From Nitrospinaceae bacterium (GTDB lineage Bacteria; Nitrospinota; Nitrospinia; Nitrospinales; VA-1): DNA of 36,389 nt. The DNA lies in contig JAJDAY010000025.1 of the NCBI GenBank assembly GCA_029261655.1, forward strand, positions 1 through 36,389, written 5' to 3'. Both the position numbers and the translations under genes were made by a program. Positions 1 through 10,260 of the stretch are shown piece after piece. The first letter of the stretch is position 1. Each line of letters starts with the position of its first letter. The notes under the pieces were generated by a model. It saw nothing but the letters and a program-made list of their open reading frames with translations, had not been told where the DNA came from and ran no database searches.

Positions 1-845
1 ATGGAAAAAAGAATGGCGGTTTTATTGTGCCTGGCCTTTTTGGCTTTTTCCTTGCCGATGACCAGAAAGCGGGTGTGGTTGTCCGAGCGGTCCTGGATTT
101 TTTCAGCGAGAACATTCAACTGGTTCATTTCCGCGGCTAAAAAACCGGCGATGGCGGCGGATTTCTTTTCGCCTTTGACCTGCCGGGCCGCGTTGGCCGT
201 GCTTGAGACCGGGATCTGTTCCACTCCGGGCAAATGCCTGTTCAGCCAGTTTCGGCACTGGGCCAAAGCCTGCGGGTGCGAATAGACCACCTCGATCTGC
301 TTGAGATCCTTCACTTGAGACATCAGGCAGAGAGAAACTTCCAGCTTGAGTTCGTCGCAGATCAAAAGGGGTGAATCGACGAAGCAGTCCAGAGTCAGGT
401 TGATGACCCCCTCGGTGGAATTTTCCACCGGCACGATTCCGTAAGCGCAGTTGCCCTGCTCGACTTCGGAGAAGATGACTTCGATGCTGTTGAAGGGGGA
501 TAAGACGGCGGAATGGCCGAATTGTTTGATCGCCGCCTGATGGCTGAAAGTGGTCTCAGGGCCTAAAAAGGCTATTTTAAGGGGTTTTTCAAGGGCGAGC
601 GTGGCGGAAAAAATCTCCCGAAACACCATTTCGACAGATTCGTCTGGAAACGGCCCGGGGTTGGCATCCGTCACCCGCTTGATGATTTCACGTTCCCGGT
701 GGGGCACATGAAAATGACCGGCCTGGCTTTTTTTGAATTTTTCCTTGCCAATACCAACCGCGAGAGCGGCACGCCGGTTGATCAGCTTCAACAGCTGATC
801 GTCAATTTTGTCTATTTTTTCGCGTAGATCTTTAATATCAGGCAA
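1..845 (-). CDS. pheA: Bifunctional chorismate mutase / prephenate dehydratase (P-protein), 3' end cut off by window edge
   Basis: Converts chorismate to prephenate and then to phenylpyruvate in phenylalanine synthesis, in the cytoplasm. The frame is open to base 1, giving about 281 residues of a family usually near 360, so most of the C-terminal ACT regulatory domain lies outside the window. An AroQ-type chorismate mutase helix comes first (LREKIDKIDDQLLKLINRR). The prephenate dehydratase domain starts at about residue 88 (KIAFLGPETTFSHQAA) and contains VPVENSTEG and the catalytic DNHTRFLVIG near residue 258; TAILFS then opens the ACT domain. No ATG or GTG lies in frame: a TAG stop is upstream and the first usable start is TTG at 845, with GGAAGG 12 bases before it. 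The ATG at 851 is in another frame and stops after 12 codons. The product is secure; the start is less so. Confidence 0.93.
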   Translation of the reverse strand, partial: MPDIKDLREKIDKIDDQLLKLINRRAALAVGIGKEKFKKSQAGHFHVPHREREIIKRVTDANPGPFPDESVEMVFREIFSATLALEKPLKIAFLGPETTFSHQAAIKQFGHSAVLSPFNSIEVIFSEVEQGNCAYGIVPVENSTEGVINLTLDCFVDSPLLICDELKLEVSLCLMSQVKDLKQIEVVYSHPQALAQCRNWLNRHLPGVEQIPVSSTANAARQVKGEKKSAAIAGFLAAEMNQLNVLAEKIQDRSDNHTRFLVIGKEKAKKARHNKTAILFS

Positions 846-965
846 TGCATGATACCGCCTTCCGTTGGATTTTCGAAAAACCTAGGGGATCTCGAATGGA
901 AGTGTAGGATAATGTCATAGTTTGAGCTTAAATAGCAAATATATTTTATCCGGGAGGGTGGCGAA

Positions 966-1274
966 ATGGTATTGCTTGAATTCAGCATGACCCCGCTGGA
1001 CAAAGGGGAGAGCGTCGGTGACTACGTCAGCCGGTCGCTCAAAATCATCGACGACAGCGGGGTGGATTATCGCTTAAACCCGATGGGGACGGTTTTAGAG
1101 GGCGAATGGGACGAGGTGATGGCCGTGGTGAAACAGTGCTACGACAAAATGAGCGCCGATTGCAAACGCATCACCTGCTCGATCAAGGTCGATCACCGTG
1201 ATGGCCCAAAAGGGCGACTGGAGTCAAAAATCGCTTCTATCGAATCGAAACTGGGGAAGTCTGTGAAGAAGTGA
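966..1274 (+). CDS. MTH1187/YkoF-type thiamine-binding family protein (UPF0045)
   Basis: A 102-residue cytoplasmic protein of the small ferredoxin-like-fold family (MTH1187, YqgV, UPF0045), members of which bind thiamine or related pyrimidines. The family's usual N-terminal strand is visible (LLEFSMTPLDKGESVGDYV), followed by the segment DSGVDYRLNPMGTVLEGEWDEV, in which the G-T-x-x-E-G pattern is typical. Length matches the family. The start is well set: GGGAGGGTGG lies just before ATG 966. It diverges from pheA across 120 bases and converges with the lipoprotein gene ending at 1298. No thiamine gene is adjacent, so the physiological ligand is inferred from the family only. Confidence 0.82.
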   Translation: MVLLEFSMTPLDKGESVGDYVSRSLKIIDDSGVDYRLNPMGTVLEGEWDEVMAVVKQCYDKMSADCKRITCSIKVDHRDGPKGRLESKIASIESKLGKSVKK

Positions 1275-1297
1275 ATCGGGGTGAGGCTTGGGCTCTT

Positions 1298-1777
1298 CTA
1301 ATTAAAGCAACGCCTGCCGGTTCCCTCTGGAGATTGGCCGCGCTTTACTTTATCAATGATTTCAGAAATTTTTGGATTCTTTGGTTTTAGAGCCAGGGCT
1401 CTTTCAAAATATTCATCAGATTTAGCTAACCGTGTCTCATAGGTTACGGCTTTGTCATCAAACCCACGCTTCACATAATGGTTTTTATACCTCCCCGTAA
1501 GCGAAAGAGATCTAAAAAATAAACCGTTTGTAAGAAAGGCTTGAGCTAAACATTCGGTGTCGTTTGTTTTCTGGCATATCTCAATAGCTTCATAAATTAA
1601 GTCTTCGGCCGGAAGGGGTCGCTCATCGTGATCAAAAAGGATACAGGCTGATTTTAACTTTTCAATCGGATCACTTGAGTAAGGAACTCCAATCGCTGCA
1701 CATCCGGAAAGCCAGATTAAAATAATACTAAGAAAAAACCTTTTTGATTTTATTTTCATGACATTATCTTTCTTCAC
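1298..1777 (-). CDS. Predicted lipoprotein with a TPR-like C-terminus, unknown function
   Basis: A 159-residue protein with a basic N-terminus, a hydrophobic run (FFLSIILIWLSGC) and a lipobox LSGC, so it should be lipidated at Cys26 and anchored in a membrane. The rest is helical; the C-terminal part (DEYFERALALKPKNPKISEI) has the consensus of a single tetratricopeptide repeat. The GTG start at 1777 overlaps the stop of the upstream cytochrome gene as GTGA, which points to translational coupling; an ATG six codons later (1759) would also give a valid signal peptide. It is the last gene of the glnD-cytochrome-lipoprotein operon. I recognise no specific family. Confidence 0.7.
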   Translation of the reverse strand: MKKDNVMKIKSKRFFLSIILIWLSGCAAIGVPYSSDPIEKLKSACILFDHDERPLPAEDLIYEAIEICQKTNDTECLAQAFLTNGLFFRSLSLTGRYKNHYVKRGFDDKAVTYETRLAKSDEYFERALALKPKNPKISEIIDKVKRGQSPEGTGRRCFN

Positions 1778-2130
1778 CCCTCAACCCCCATCAACTCCTT
1801 GCGGATGTAGTGGACCACCGCGCGAATTTCTTCTTGGGTCAAAACATCTTTCCACGGCATCATGGCGGTGCCGGGCCTACCATTGGTGGCGGAGTCGATC
1901 ATGCGTTTTTGGTCGAGTTGTTTTTTCGACGGCTCAGAGGTGAAGTTTTTAGGCGGCGGGTTGAGCGCGTTGGCGGCGAAGCTTTTGCCGTTGCCCTTGA
2001 TGCCGTGACAAACCTTACACCGTTCCAGATAAACTTTCTTGCCAAGGTCCAGGCCGGGATGAGGCGCGTCGTGAGAGGCCGTCACCAGCCATCCGGGAAT
2101 GAGCAAAATTCCTGCAAGATAATTCATCAT
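1774..2130 (-). CDS. Small periplasmic c-type cytochrome (class I, monoheme)
   Basis: A 118-residue protein with an N-terminal hydrophobic signal segment (residues 1-20), a single heme c attachment motif CKVCH near residue 40 and a likely axial methionine in GTAMMPW, followed by the C-terminal helix (EEIRAVVHYIRK) typical of class I cytochromes c. It should be an exported electron carrier matured by the cytochrome c machinery. Two ATG codons (2130, 2127) are possible starts; AGGAG lies about 13 bases upstream. It sits 22 bases downstream of glnD and overlaps the next gene by four bases. A partner oxidase or dehydrogenase is not in the window, so its electron donor and acceptor are unknown. 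Confidence 0.85.
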   Translation of the reverse strand: MMNYLAGILLIPGWLVTASHDAPHPGLDLGKKVYLERCKVCHGIKGNGKSFAANALNPPPKNFTSEPSKKQLDQKRMIDSATNGRPGTAMMPWKDVLTQEEIRAVVHYIRKELMGVEG

Positions 2131-2152
2131 TCAAAAACGTAAGCTCCTTTGG

Positions 2153-4861
2153 TCAGGCAATGTCTTCTATCCGGTCCACCAAAAGGATGCGCACCAGTTG
2201 CTCCTTGACCTGGTGGATGAGCCGGGGCAACACAATTTTTTTACCGTTCAACGATACGGAAAATACGTCGATACCCCGATCGCCCCGGATCGTTATTTTG
2301 GCGTGATGCACCTGTATGCCCATATCGGCGAAAACTTTGGCGATCTTGTAGAGCATGCCAATGTGGTCACGCGCCTCGACGCGAATTTCGGTGAACGGCG
2401 TTTTAAGAGTGTTATTCACTTTGACTTTCGGGATGATGGCCATCGACGCGGTTTTTGCCGTGACGTAGCGGGTGCGCGTCCTGAACAGGGTTTGCAGGTC
2501 CATTTCTCCGGCAAAGACTTTGCCCAGGTTTTCCTTGACGTTTTTCCACACTTTCAGATTTTTCGGGTCTTCTTTGGTTTCCGCCACCTGAACGATGATG
2601 ATAACAATGCCATCTTTTTTCAAATAAATCCGGGCGTCCCGGATATTCAGGTTTTTTGAGGTCAGCGTCCCCACCAGTTTTTTAAACGCCTCCAGTTTCG
2701 CGAGGCAACAAAGGGTCACATTGTGAAACATACCCGCGTCATTATACTCGTGGTGCAGGATATACGGTTTTTCCCTGAGCGACCGGATGAGACGAAGGTG
2801 CAAAGCCACCTCGGCGGAAGTCACCGAAAGCAGGTAGTCGTCTGGAAGCTGATTTAAGTGACGTTCGATTTCATTGACCGGGACTTCCTGTTTGAGAGTG
2901 TTTAACACTTCGTCACGGGTGGCCGTTGATTTTTCTGCCAGAGACTCCGGCCGTTGCAAATACTCCAGGGTGTTGCGGTACAACTCCAACAGCAAAACAT
3001 TTTTCCAGGAAGTCCAGGTCCCAGGCGCCACGGCCCTCAGTTCCGCATAACTCATGAGGTATAACAATTTCAAACCTTCCTCGTCGATGGCTTTTTGAGC
3101 GAAATTCTGGAGGGTGGCGGGTTGATAGATATCCTGATGCAAGGCGGTTTCGATCATTTCATTCTGGTTTTCGATCAGAAAGCTCACCAGCCGCAATCTC
3201 CTGGGGATCAGGCGAAAGCGTTCGGCAATGCCGGACAATATTGTGATCTGGTTACTCCTCGTTTGCGAGCCGTGGTCCTTGCCGATGGACATCAGGAGAA
3301 AGGCGAATTTGAGCAGAAACTGTTCCGGCAAACCCTGATAAATTTCAGCAAGCTCCTCGGTTTCGTTTCCGTTGGCATCCGTCAGTTGTTCCAGAAACCG
3401 AATCATCCTGAGCGAATGCTCGTCGGCGGTGTAGCGATGATAAAAATCATAATTGACCATGCAATGCGCCTTGCCAAACTCCGGGAGGACCTGCCCCAGA
3501 ATCTCGGATTCATGCAGGAGGCGAAGACTCTTTACAGACTGGGAACCTTTAAGAATTGAAAAGAGAAATTCTTTTATCTCGGCGCCCTTGGCTTCTATAA
3601 ATTCATTGTCCAAAAGGTGTTTGTATCGCCTGATGTGTCTTTTCAACTGGATATCGGGCTTCAGATCGTTTTCCATGCAAAGGTAAAATAATTTCAGGAG
3701 CAGGGTTTTCTCGTTTTGAAATATTTCCTTCGCGTCTCCTTCCAGAGCAAGCTCAGGACCAATGGCAAGGAACCCGTTTCCCAGAGGCTTTTGCTTGAAA
3801 CCCGCGAGCGCCGACTGCAAACGGCTATTTGACTGCCGGCAAAGCTCAAAAATTGTGTGCGACAATTTAAAAACATTGGTGGCATGGAGGAAGTAATCCT
3901 GCATGAAATTTTCGGCCCGGGCGGCTTCGGTCTCGGCTAAGTAACCCAGGTTTCGGGCAAGATCTTTTTGGATATCAAGATAGAGCACATCGGTTTTTTT
4001 CCCCATCAGATAATGCAGTTCATTGCGGACTCTTAGAATAAAATTGACCGAATCATAAAGGCCGTTAATTTCCTGGGCCGATATCATGTCGTTGGTGCCA
4101 ATTTCCCGCAATGACAGACCGCCGAACCGGACCGCCGTTGCCCACAGAGCCGTGTGGTAGTCCCGCAATCCTCCCAGGCCTTCCTTGACATTTGGCTCCG
4201 GGGCGAAAACCAGCCCCTCTTCCGTTCCGTAGCGATCGTATTTTTCGGTTAATTTTGACTGTAGAAAAGATTTTATATTTTTCTTAAGAACGTTTTTGTC
4301 GAAAGATTGATTGAACTTTTCGTAAATCCCTTTTTGACCGATTAAAAACCGCGTCTCGATCATGGAGGTCTTGATGGTCATGTCCTCTTTAGACAGTTGC
4401 ACGCATTCCTTGATGGTACGGCAGCTATGGCCGATCTCCATCCCGATCCCCCAGAAAATGGAAATGAGGTCCTGAATGAATTCGTCTGTGGTTTTCTGGA
4501 ATTTTTCGGGCCTGAGAAAAAGCAGATCAATATCGGAAAAGGGGTTCATCTCTCCCCTGCCATATCCGCCGACCGCAACGAGCGCAAACTCCTCAAGAAC
4601 CTTTGATCGGGAATACGGTTTGAGAGTGACCAGCCGGGTGATGAGATGGCGGATCACTTCATCGATGAGGCTGGTGTGTGCTTGAATGACTTCCCGTCCT
4701 CCCGCACCCTGCCGATGCCATGCCTGGATTTTTTCCTTTTCCTGTTTCAAGAGCACCTTGAAGGAAGTGAAAAAGGAAAGGCGCTCCTTAGGGTCTTCGG
4801 GAATTCCCCGGACCGGGCTGAAATCGATCTCAAACTTGTACTGCCCACTGGAATCATTCAT
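2153..4861 (-). CDS. glnD: [Protein-PII] uridylyltransferase GlnD with degenerate HD domain
   Basis: A 902-residue homologue of the bifunctional nitrogen sensor that adds UMP to, and removes it from, PII proteins. The nucleotidyltransferase domain is intact: GGYGRGEMNPFSDIDLLF at residues 98-115 carries the catalytic aspartates. The helical linker EGLGGLRDYH (228-236) is conserved, as is YHRYTADEHSL (474-484), which opens the HD region. The expected metal site is not: the LLHDIGKG motif reads LLMSIGKD (522-529), replacing His-Asp with Met-Ser, and the later histidine segment reads IENQNEMIETALHQD. Of two C-terminal ACT domains, the second is good (EARDHIGMLYKIAKVFADMG) while the first lacks its usual DRPGL start. 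Length is normal. The start ATG 4861 has no strong Shine-Dalgarno sequence. It leads an operon with a cytochrome and a lipoprotein. Confidence 0.95.
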   Translation of the reverse strand: MNDSSGQYKFEIDFSPVRGIPEDPKERLSFFTSFKVLLKQEKEKIQAWHRQGAGGREVIQAHTSLIDEVIRHLITRLVTLKPYSRSKVLEEFALVAVGGYGRGEMNPFSDIDLLFLRPEKFQKTTDEFIQDLISIFWGIGMEIGHSCRTIKECVQLSKEDMTIKTSMIETRFLIGQKGIYEKFNQSFDKNVLKKNIKSFLQSKLTEKYDRYGTEEGLVFAPEPNVKEGLGGLRDYHTALWATAVRFGGLSLREIGTNDMISAQEINGLYDSVNFILRVRNELHYLMGKKTDVLYLDIQKDLARNLGYLAETEAARAENFMQDYFLHATNVFKLSHTIFELCRQSNSRLQSALAGFKQKPLGNGFLAIGPELALEGDAKEIFQNEKTLLLKLFYLCMENDLKPDIQLKRHIRRYKHLLDNEFIEAKGAEIKEFLFSILKGSQSVKSLRLLHESEILGQVLPEFGKAHCMVNYDFYHRYTADEHSLRMIRFLEQLTDANGNETEELAEIYQGLPEQFLLKFAFLLMSIGKDHGSQTRSNQITILSGIAERFRLIPRRLRLVSFLIENQNEMIETALHQDIYQPATLQNFAQKAIDEEGLKLLYLMSYAELRAVAPGTWTSWKNVLLLELYRNTLEYLQRPESLAEKSTATRDEVLNTLKQEVPVNEIERHLNQLPDDYLLSVTSAEVALHLRLIRSLREKPYILHHEYNDAGMFHNVTLCCLAKLEAFKKLVGTLTSKNLNIRDARIYLKKDGIVIIIVQVAETKEDPKNLKVWKNVKENLGKVFAGEMDLQTLFRTRTRYVTAKTASMAIIPKVKVNNTLKTPFTEIRVEARDHIGMLYKIAKVFADMGIQVHHAKITIRGDRGIDVFSVSLNGKKIVLPRLIHQVKEQLVRILLVDRIEDIA

Positions 4862-7562
<2,701 letters not shown>

Positions 7563-7576
7563 GGCCCGGTTGTTTT

Positions 7577-7594
7577 GATCGCCAACGGGCGATC
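7577..7594. repeat. Perfect 7-bp hairpin in the icd-mdh spacer
   Basis: GATCGCC (7577-7583) and GGCGATC (7588-7594) form a perfect stem around the four-base loop AACG, 15 bases after the icd stop. There is no T-tract after it, so it is more likely an mRNA stability or processing hairpin than an intrinsic terminator. Confidence 0.6.
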
Positions 7595-7620
7595 GACTGT
7601 GGGTCGCGGAATCCGACACT

Positions 7621-7656
7621 CCCAATTCGGCTTACTTAAATATGAGCCGAATTGGG
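7621..7656. repeat. Perfect 12-bp inverted repeat between icd and mdh
   Basis: CCCAATTCGGCT (7621-7632) and AGCCGAATTGGG (7645-7656) are exact reverse complements around a 12-base loop. The stem ends 49 bases before the mdh start. No U-run follows at once; a TTTTT lies 17 bases further on (about 7675-7679). It could be a weak terminator, an RNA-processing stem that separates icd and mdh transcripts, or a protein-binding site. Confidence 0.65.
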
Positions 7657-7705
7657 CGTTGGCTATCACTCAACTTTTTCCTTAATCTCAGCAGGAATAA
7701 TCAAT

Positions 7706-8662
7706 ATGAATACCGCTCGGAATAAAATCACAGTGGTGGGTGCGGGGCAAGTGGGCTCTACGGTGGCTCAGCTGTGCGCTTACCACAACCTTGGCGATGT
7801 TGTTCTCATAGACATCGCAGAAGGAGTGCCTCAGGGAAAAGCTTTGGACCTCCAGGAGTCCGGCTGTTTGCAGGCGTTCGACAGCCTCATCGTCGGTACC
7901 AACGATTACACGGTCACGGCGGAATCGGATATCGTGGTCATCACCGCCGGCCTGCCCAGAAAACCAGGACAAAGCCGGGAAGATCTTTTAGCGATCAACG
8001 CCAAGATCGTGAAATCGGTGACCGAAGAGATCATGAAGTATTCCCGCAATCCGATCATCATTCTGGTGTCCAATCCGCTGGACGCCATGGTCTACCTGGC
8101 CAAAAAAGTTTCCAATCTTCCGCGCACCAGAATCATCGGGATGGCGGGAGTATTGGATTCCGCGCGGTTACGGACCTTTGTTTCTTTGGACCTGGATTGT
8201 TCACTGGTCGATGTCGACGCCATGGTTTTAGGCGGACATGGCGATTCGATGGTGCCGTTACCCCGTTACACAACGGTTTCGGGGATCCCCATCACCGAGC
8301 TCATGAATCAGGAGCAGATTGACCGGCTGGTGGACCGAACGCGAAAGGGCGGCGCGGAAATCGTAGGACTGCTTAAAAAAGGCAGTGCCTTCATGGCTCC
8401 CGGCGCGTCGGTTGTTAAAATGATCGAAGCCATTGTTCACGATAAAAGAAGAATTCTGCCTTGCACCGCTTTTCTGGAAGGAGAGTACGGCTGGAACGGC
8501 ATCTTTTTTGGGGTTCCTGTCAAAATGGGCATCAACGGAATGGAAAAGATCATTGAATTGAAACTCACCGATGAAGAAAACGCGTCATTGAACAAATCCG
8601 CCGAAGAGGTCAAAAAAACCTGTGATGAAATAGACGCCCTGCTCAAGGAGCTTGATTCCTGA
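7706..8662 (+). CDS. mdh: NAD-dependent malate dehydrogenase (LDH-like type)
   Basis: A 318-residue cytoplasmic enzyme that interconverts malate and oxaloacetate. The Rossmann motif [12 protein letters not shown] (residues 10-21) is followed by Asp36 at the end of the second strand (LIDIAEG), which favours NAD over NADP. Substrate-binding Arg85 and Arg91 lie in RKPGQSRED, Arg154 in DSAR, and the catalytic His178 in GGHGDSMVP. These residues and [10 protein letters not shown] are typical of the lactate-dehydrogenase-like malate dehydrogenases. ATG 7706 is chosen because AGGA stands 11 bases before it and because the protein begins just before the Rossmann strand; a TTG at 7652 would add 18 residues lying across the upstream inverted repeat. 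Confidence 0.96.
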   Translation: MNTARNKITVVGAGQVGSTVAQLCAYHNLGDVVLIDIAEGVPQGKALDLQESGCLQAFDSLIVGTNDYTVTAESDIVVITAGLPRKPGQSREDLLAINAKIVKSVTEEIMKYSRNPIIILVSNPLDAMVYLAKKVSNLPRTRIIGMAGVLDSARLRTFVSLDLDCSLVDVDAMVLGGHGDSMVPLPRYTTVSGIPITELMNQEQIDRLVDRTRKGGAEIVGLLKKGSAFMAPGASVVKMIEAIVHDKRRILPCTAFLEGEYGWNGIFFGVPVKMGINGMEKIIELKLTDEENASLNKSAEEVKKTCDEIDALLKELDS

Positions 8663-8733
8663 TAAGGCAGGATGCCCTAAGCGGTTCCCCGCCGCTGACC
8701 GGGTCCAAAAGAGAGAGCTATTCGGTCAGGGGC

Positions 8734-9858
8734 CTACCTTGAAATTTCAAACCGATCAAACACCGCCACCCCCTCCGGTTTTCCCGCGCATTCCAAAGTG
8801 ATTTTTTCCCACACCGGTTTATGCGGTTTCCAGCGCGGACCCAATTCGCCCTCCACCGGATCGTAACCCGGACAGACCCGGTGAGTGGTTCCTCTTAGAA
8901 CCTCCGCCGAAATCTCAAGAATAATATAGTGATTCATCAGCGCGCGTTTCGCCAGAGCGTTGAAAACATCTTCAGGGGCTGTGTGGCGTTTGTTTCCCTG
9001 CAAATCCGCAAAGGGCTTGAAAGTGGCGCCACCGCCGCCCGATATAATATGGATCGTACCCTCTCCCCTTTGGTATCGGGACGACTCGTTTTTTCTGACG
9101 GGCAGTTCTTCTCCAGGTTTTGGGACACCCAATGGATGAAACCGCTCATAAGAATGCTGGTTGCCCGAAAACACCAGATCGGGTTCGAGTGCGTTCACCT
9201 GTTGTAAAACCGTTTGGCGATTATCCAGATACCAGGCCGTCGTCAGGGCAGGCTCGTGTAAAGCGAGGATAATCCACAAACCCTGCTTTTTTGCGGTCTC
9301 GATTCTGGGAGCCAGCCAGCCGGTGGGGTCCTTCCAGGGATAGGAATTTAAAATGGCAAAAAAACTGTTGCCGATTATTTTCGTTCCTTCAAAAGGCGCA
9401 GGACCCGTACCGGAATCAGCAACAATGTCAAAAGGACTGTCCAGAGGATCAATCCTGCTCCAGCATCCAGAAGCCTTGGGTTTGGTAATTTTAGGCGGAA
9501 GATCGTTATCCCCTGGGACAAACAGCCTGTAAGGATAGGGGCTCACCAGAGTTTTCTCAACCTCCCGGATATATTTGTCGGGACAAGATACGGGCTTGAA
9601 CTCAGGCTGATAGATAAAATCTCCCAAATGCAATAAAACATCCGGCTCATGATTTCGGATCGCTCCCTGAACCGCCAGAAACCCCCTGTGAAAAGCACGT
9701 TCCCCAATTCCTGTATCGCCCACCACAGCGATGCGTAAACTGTCTTCCTCAAGAGGGAGGCTCGCGGAAATCCCGTTTCCAGACTCAGCGTTCACAAGCC
9801 CGGCCATCCCAGAGAAAACAAGAAATAAAATCAGGTGAACCCCTATTTTTAGCATCAT
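8734..9858 (-). CDS. Secreted metallophosphoesterase (purple-acid-phosphatase-like)
   Basis: A 374-residue protein with a Sec signal peptide (hydrophobic residues 5-22, cleavage after VNA likely at 24) and the five dinuclear-metal blocks of calcineurin-like phosphoesterases: GDTG (47-50), GDFIY (79-83), GDND (116-119, in place of the usual GNH), His201 in ALHEP, and GNQHSYER (232-239). It should hydrolyse a phosphate ester in the periplasm or outside; the substrate cannot be told. It converges with mdh and diverges from the sigma-54-type lipoprotein gene. Two tandem ATG codons start it; there is no clear Shine-Dalgarno sequence. Confidence 0.88.
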   Translation of the reverse strand: MMLKIGVHLILFLVFSGMAGLVNAESGNGISASLPLEEDSLRIAVVGDTGIGERAFHRGFLAVQGAIRNHEPDVLLHLGDFIYQPEFKPVSCPDKYIREVEKTLVSPYPYRLFVPGDNDLPPKITKPKASGCWSRIDPLDSPFDIVADSGTGPAPFEGTKIIGNSFFAILNSYPWKDPTGWLAPRIETAKKQGLWIILALHEPALTTAWYLDNRQTVLQQVNALEPDLVFSGNQHSYERFHPLGVPKPGEELPVRKNESSRYQRGEGTIHIISGGGGATFKPFADLQGNKRHTAPEDVFNALAKRALMNHYIILEISAEVLRGTTHRVCPGYDPVEGELGPRWKPHKPVWEKITLECAGKPEGVAVFDRFEISR

Positions 9859-9971
9859 TGACTCTTAAGTTGAAAGTTGTCGGATCTCTCCCCCATTCCC
9901 GGTTCATTATAGCAAGGAAATTGGAAACCACTCTATTGCCGCAGGTTATTCACAAAAATATAAAGACCATC

Positions 9972-9990
9972 CAAAAATTGTCAATTTTTG
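9972..9990. repeat. Perfect 19-bp palindrome upstream of a sigma-54 promoter
   Basis: CAAAAATTG (9972-9980), a central T and CAATTTTTG (9982-9990) form a perfect inverted repeat about 155 bases upstream of the -24 element at 10143. A second interrupted dyad, TGACA (10021-10025) and TGTCA (10041-10045), has arms two helical turns apart. Either could be a binding site for the activator needed by sigma-54, or could serve the divergent phosphoesterase gene. Confidence 0.45.
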
Positions 9991-10142
9991 CACACAAATA
10001 TCCCGATCATGAATAAAATATGACACAGATCACACAACAATGTCATCTTTGTCGCAATGGCAATTCCAGGGAATTCCTTTACTTATTTTTTTTTCTTTGT
10101 TTAATTGCCAGTTGTGTAAACTCCCCTGCCCCCTGTGTTTTT

Positions 10143-10158
10143 TGGCACTTTCTCTGCA
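10143..10158 (+). promoter_or_regulatory. Sigma-54 (RpoN) type -24/-12 promoter
   Basis: TGGCAC at 10143-10148 (the -24 element) and TGCA at 10155-10158 (the -12 element) match the RpoN consensus, with GG (10144-10145) and GC (10156-10157) at the required 12-base offset. Predicted transcription starts near 10169. The downstream gene starts at 10195 or, preferred, 10261. The one departure from consensus is C for the first T of the TTGC block. A candidate activator site lies upstream. Confidence 0.7.
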
Positions 10159-10260
10159 CTTGTTTTCGGTAAAACCCCATTCGAGCTTTATTGAATGAAC
10201 CGAGGTCAACCGGTTCCCAAGAAAGAACTTGAATATAACCTGGAAATAAAGGCCGATACG

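Noticed and set aside
812..1003. Minus-strand frame overlapping the pheA start, with an ATG at 851
   Set aside because: From ATG 851 it stops after 12 codons and overlaps the thiamine-binding gene; the P-protein reading frame uses TTG 845.
10013..10036. CRP/FNR-like site near TGACACAGATCACA
   Set aside because: The half-sites do not form the TGTGA-N6-TCACA or TTGAT-N4-ATCAA dyad with correct spacing.
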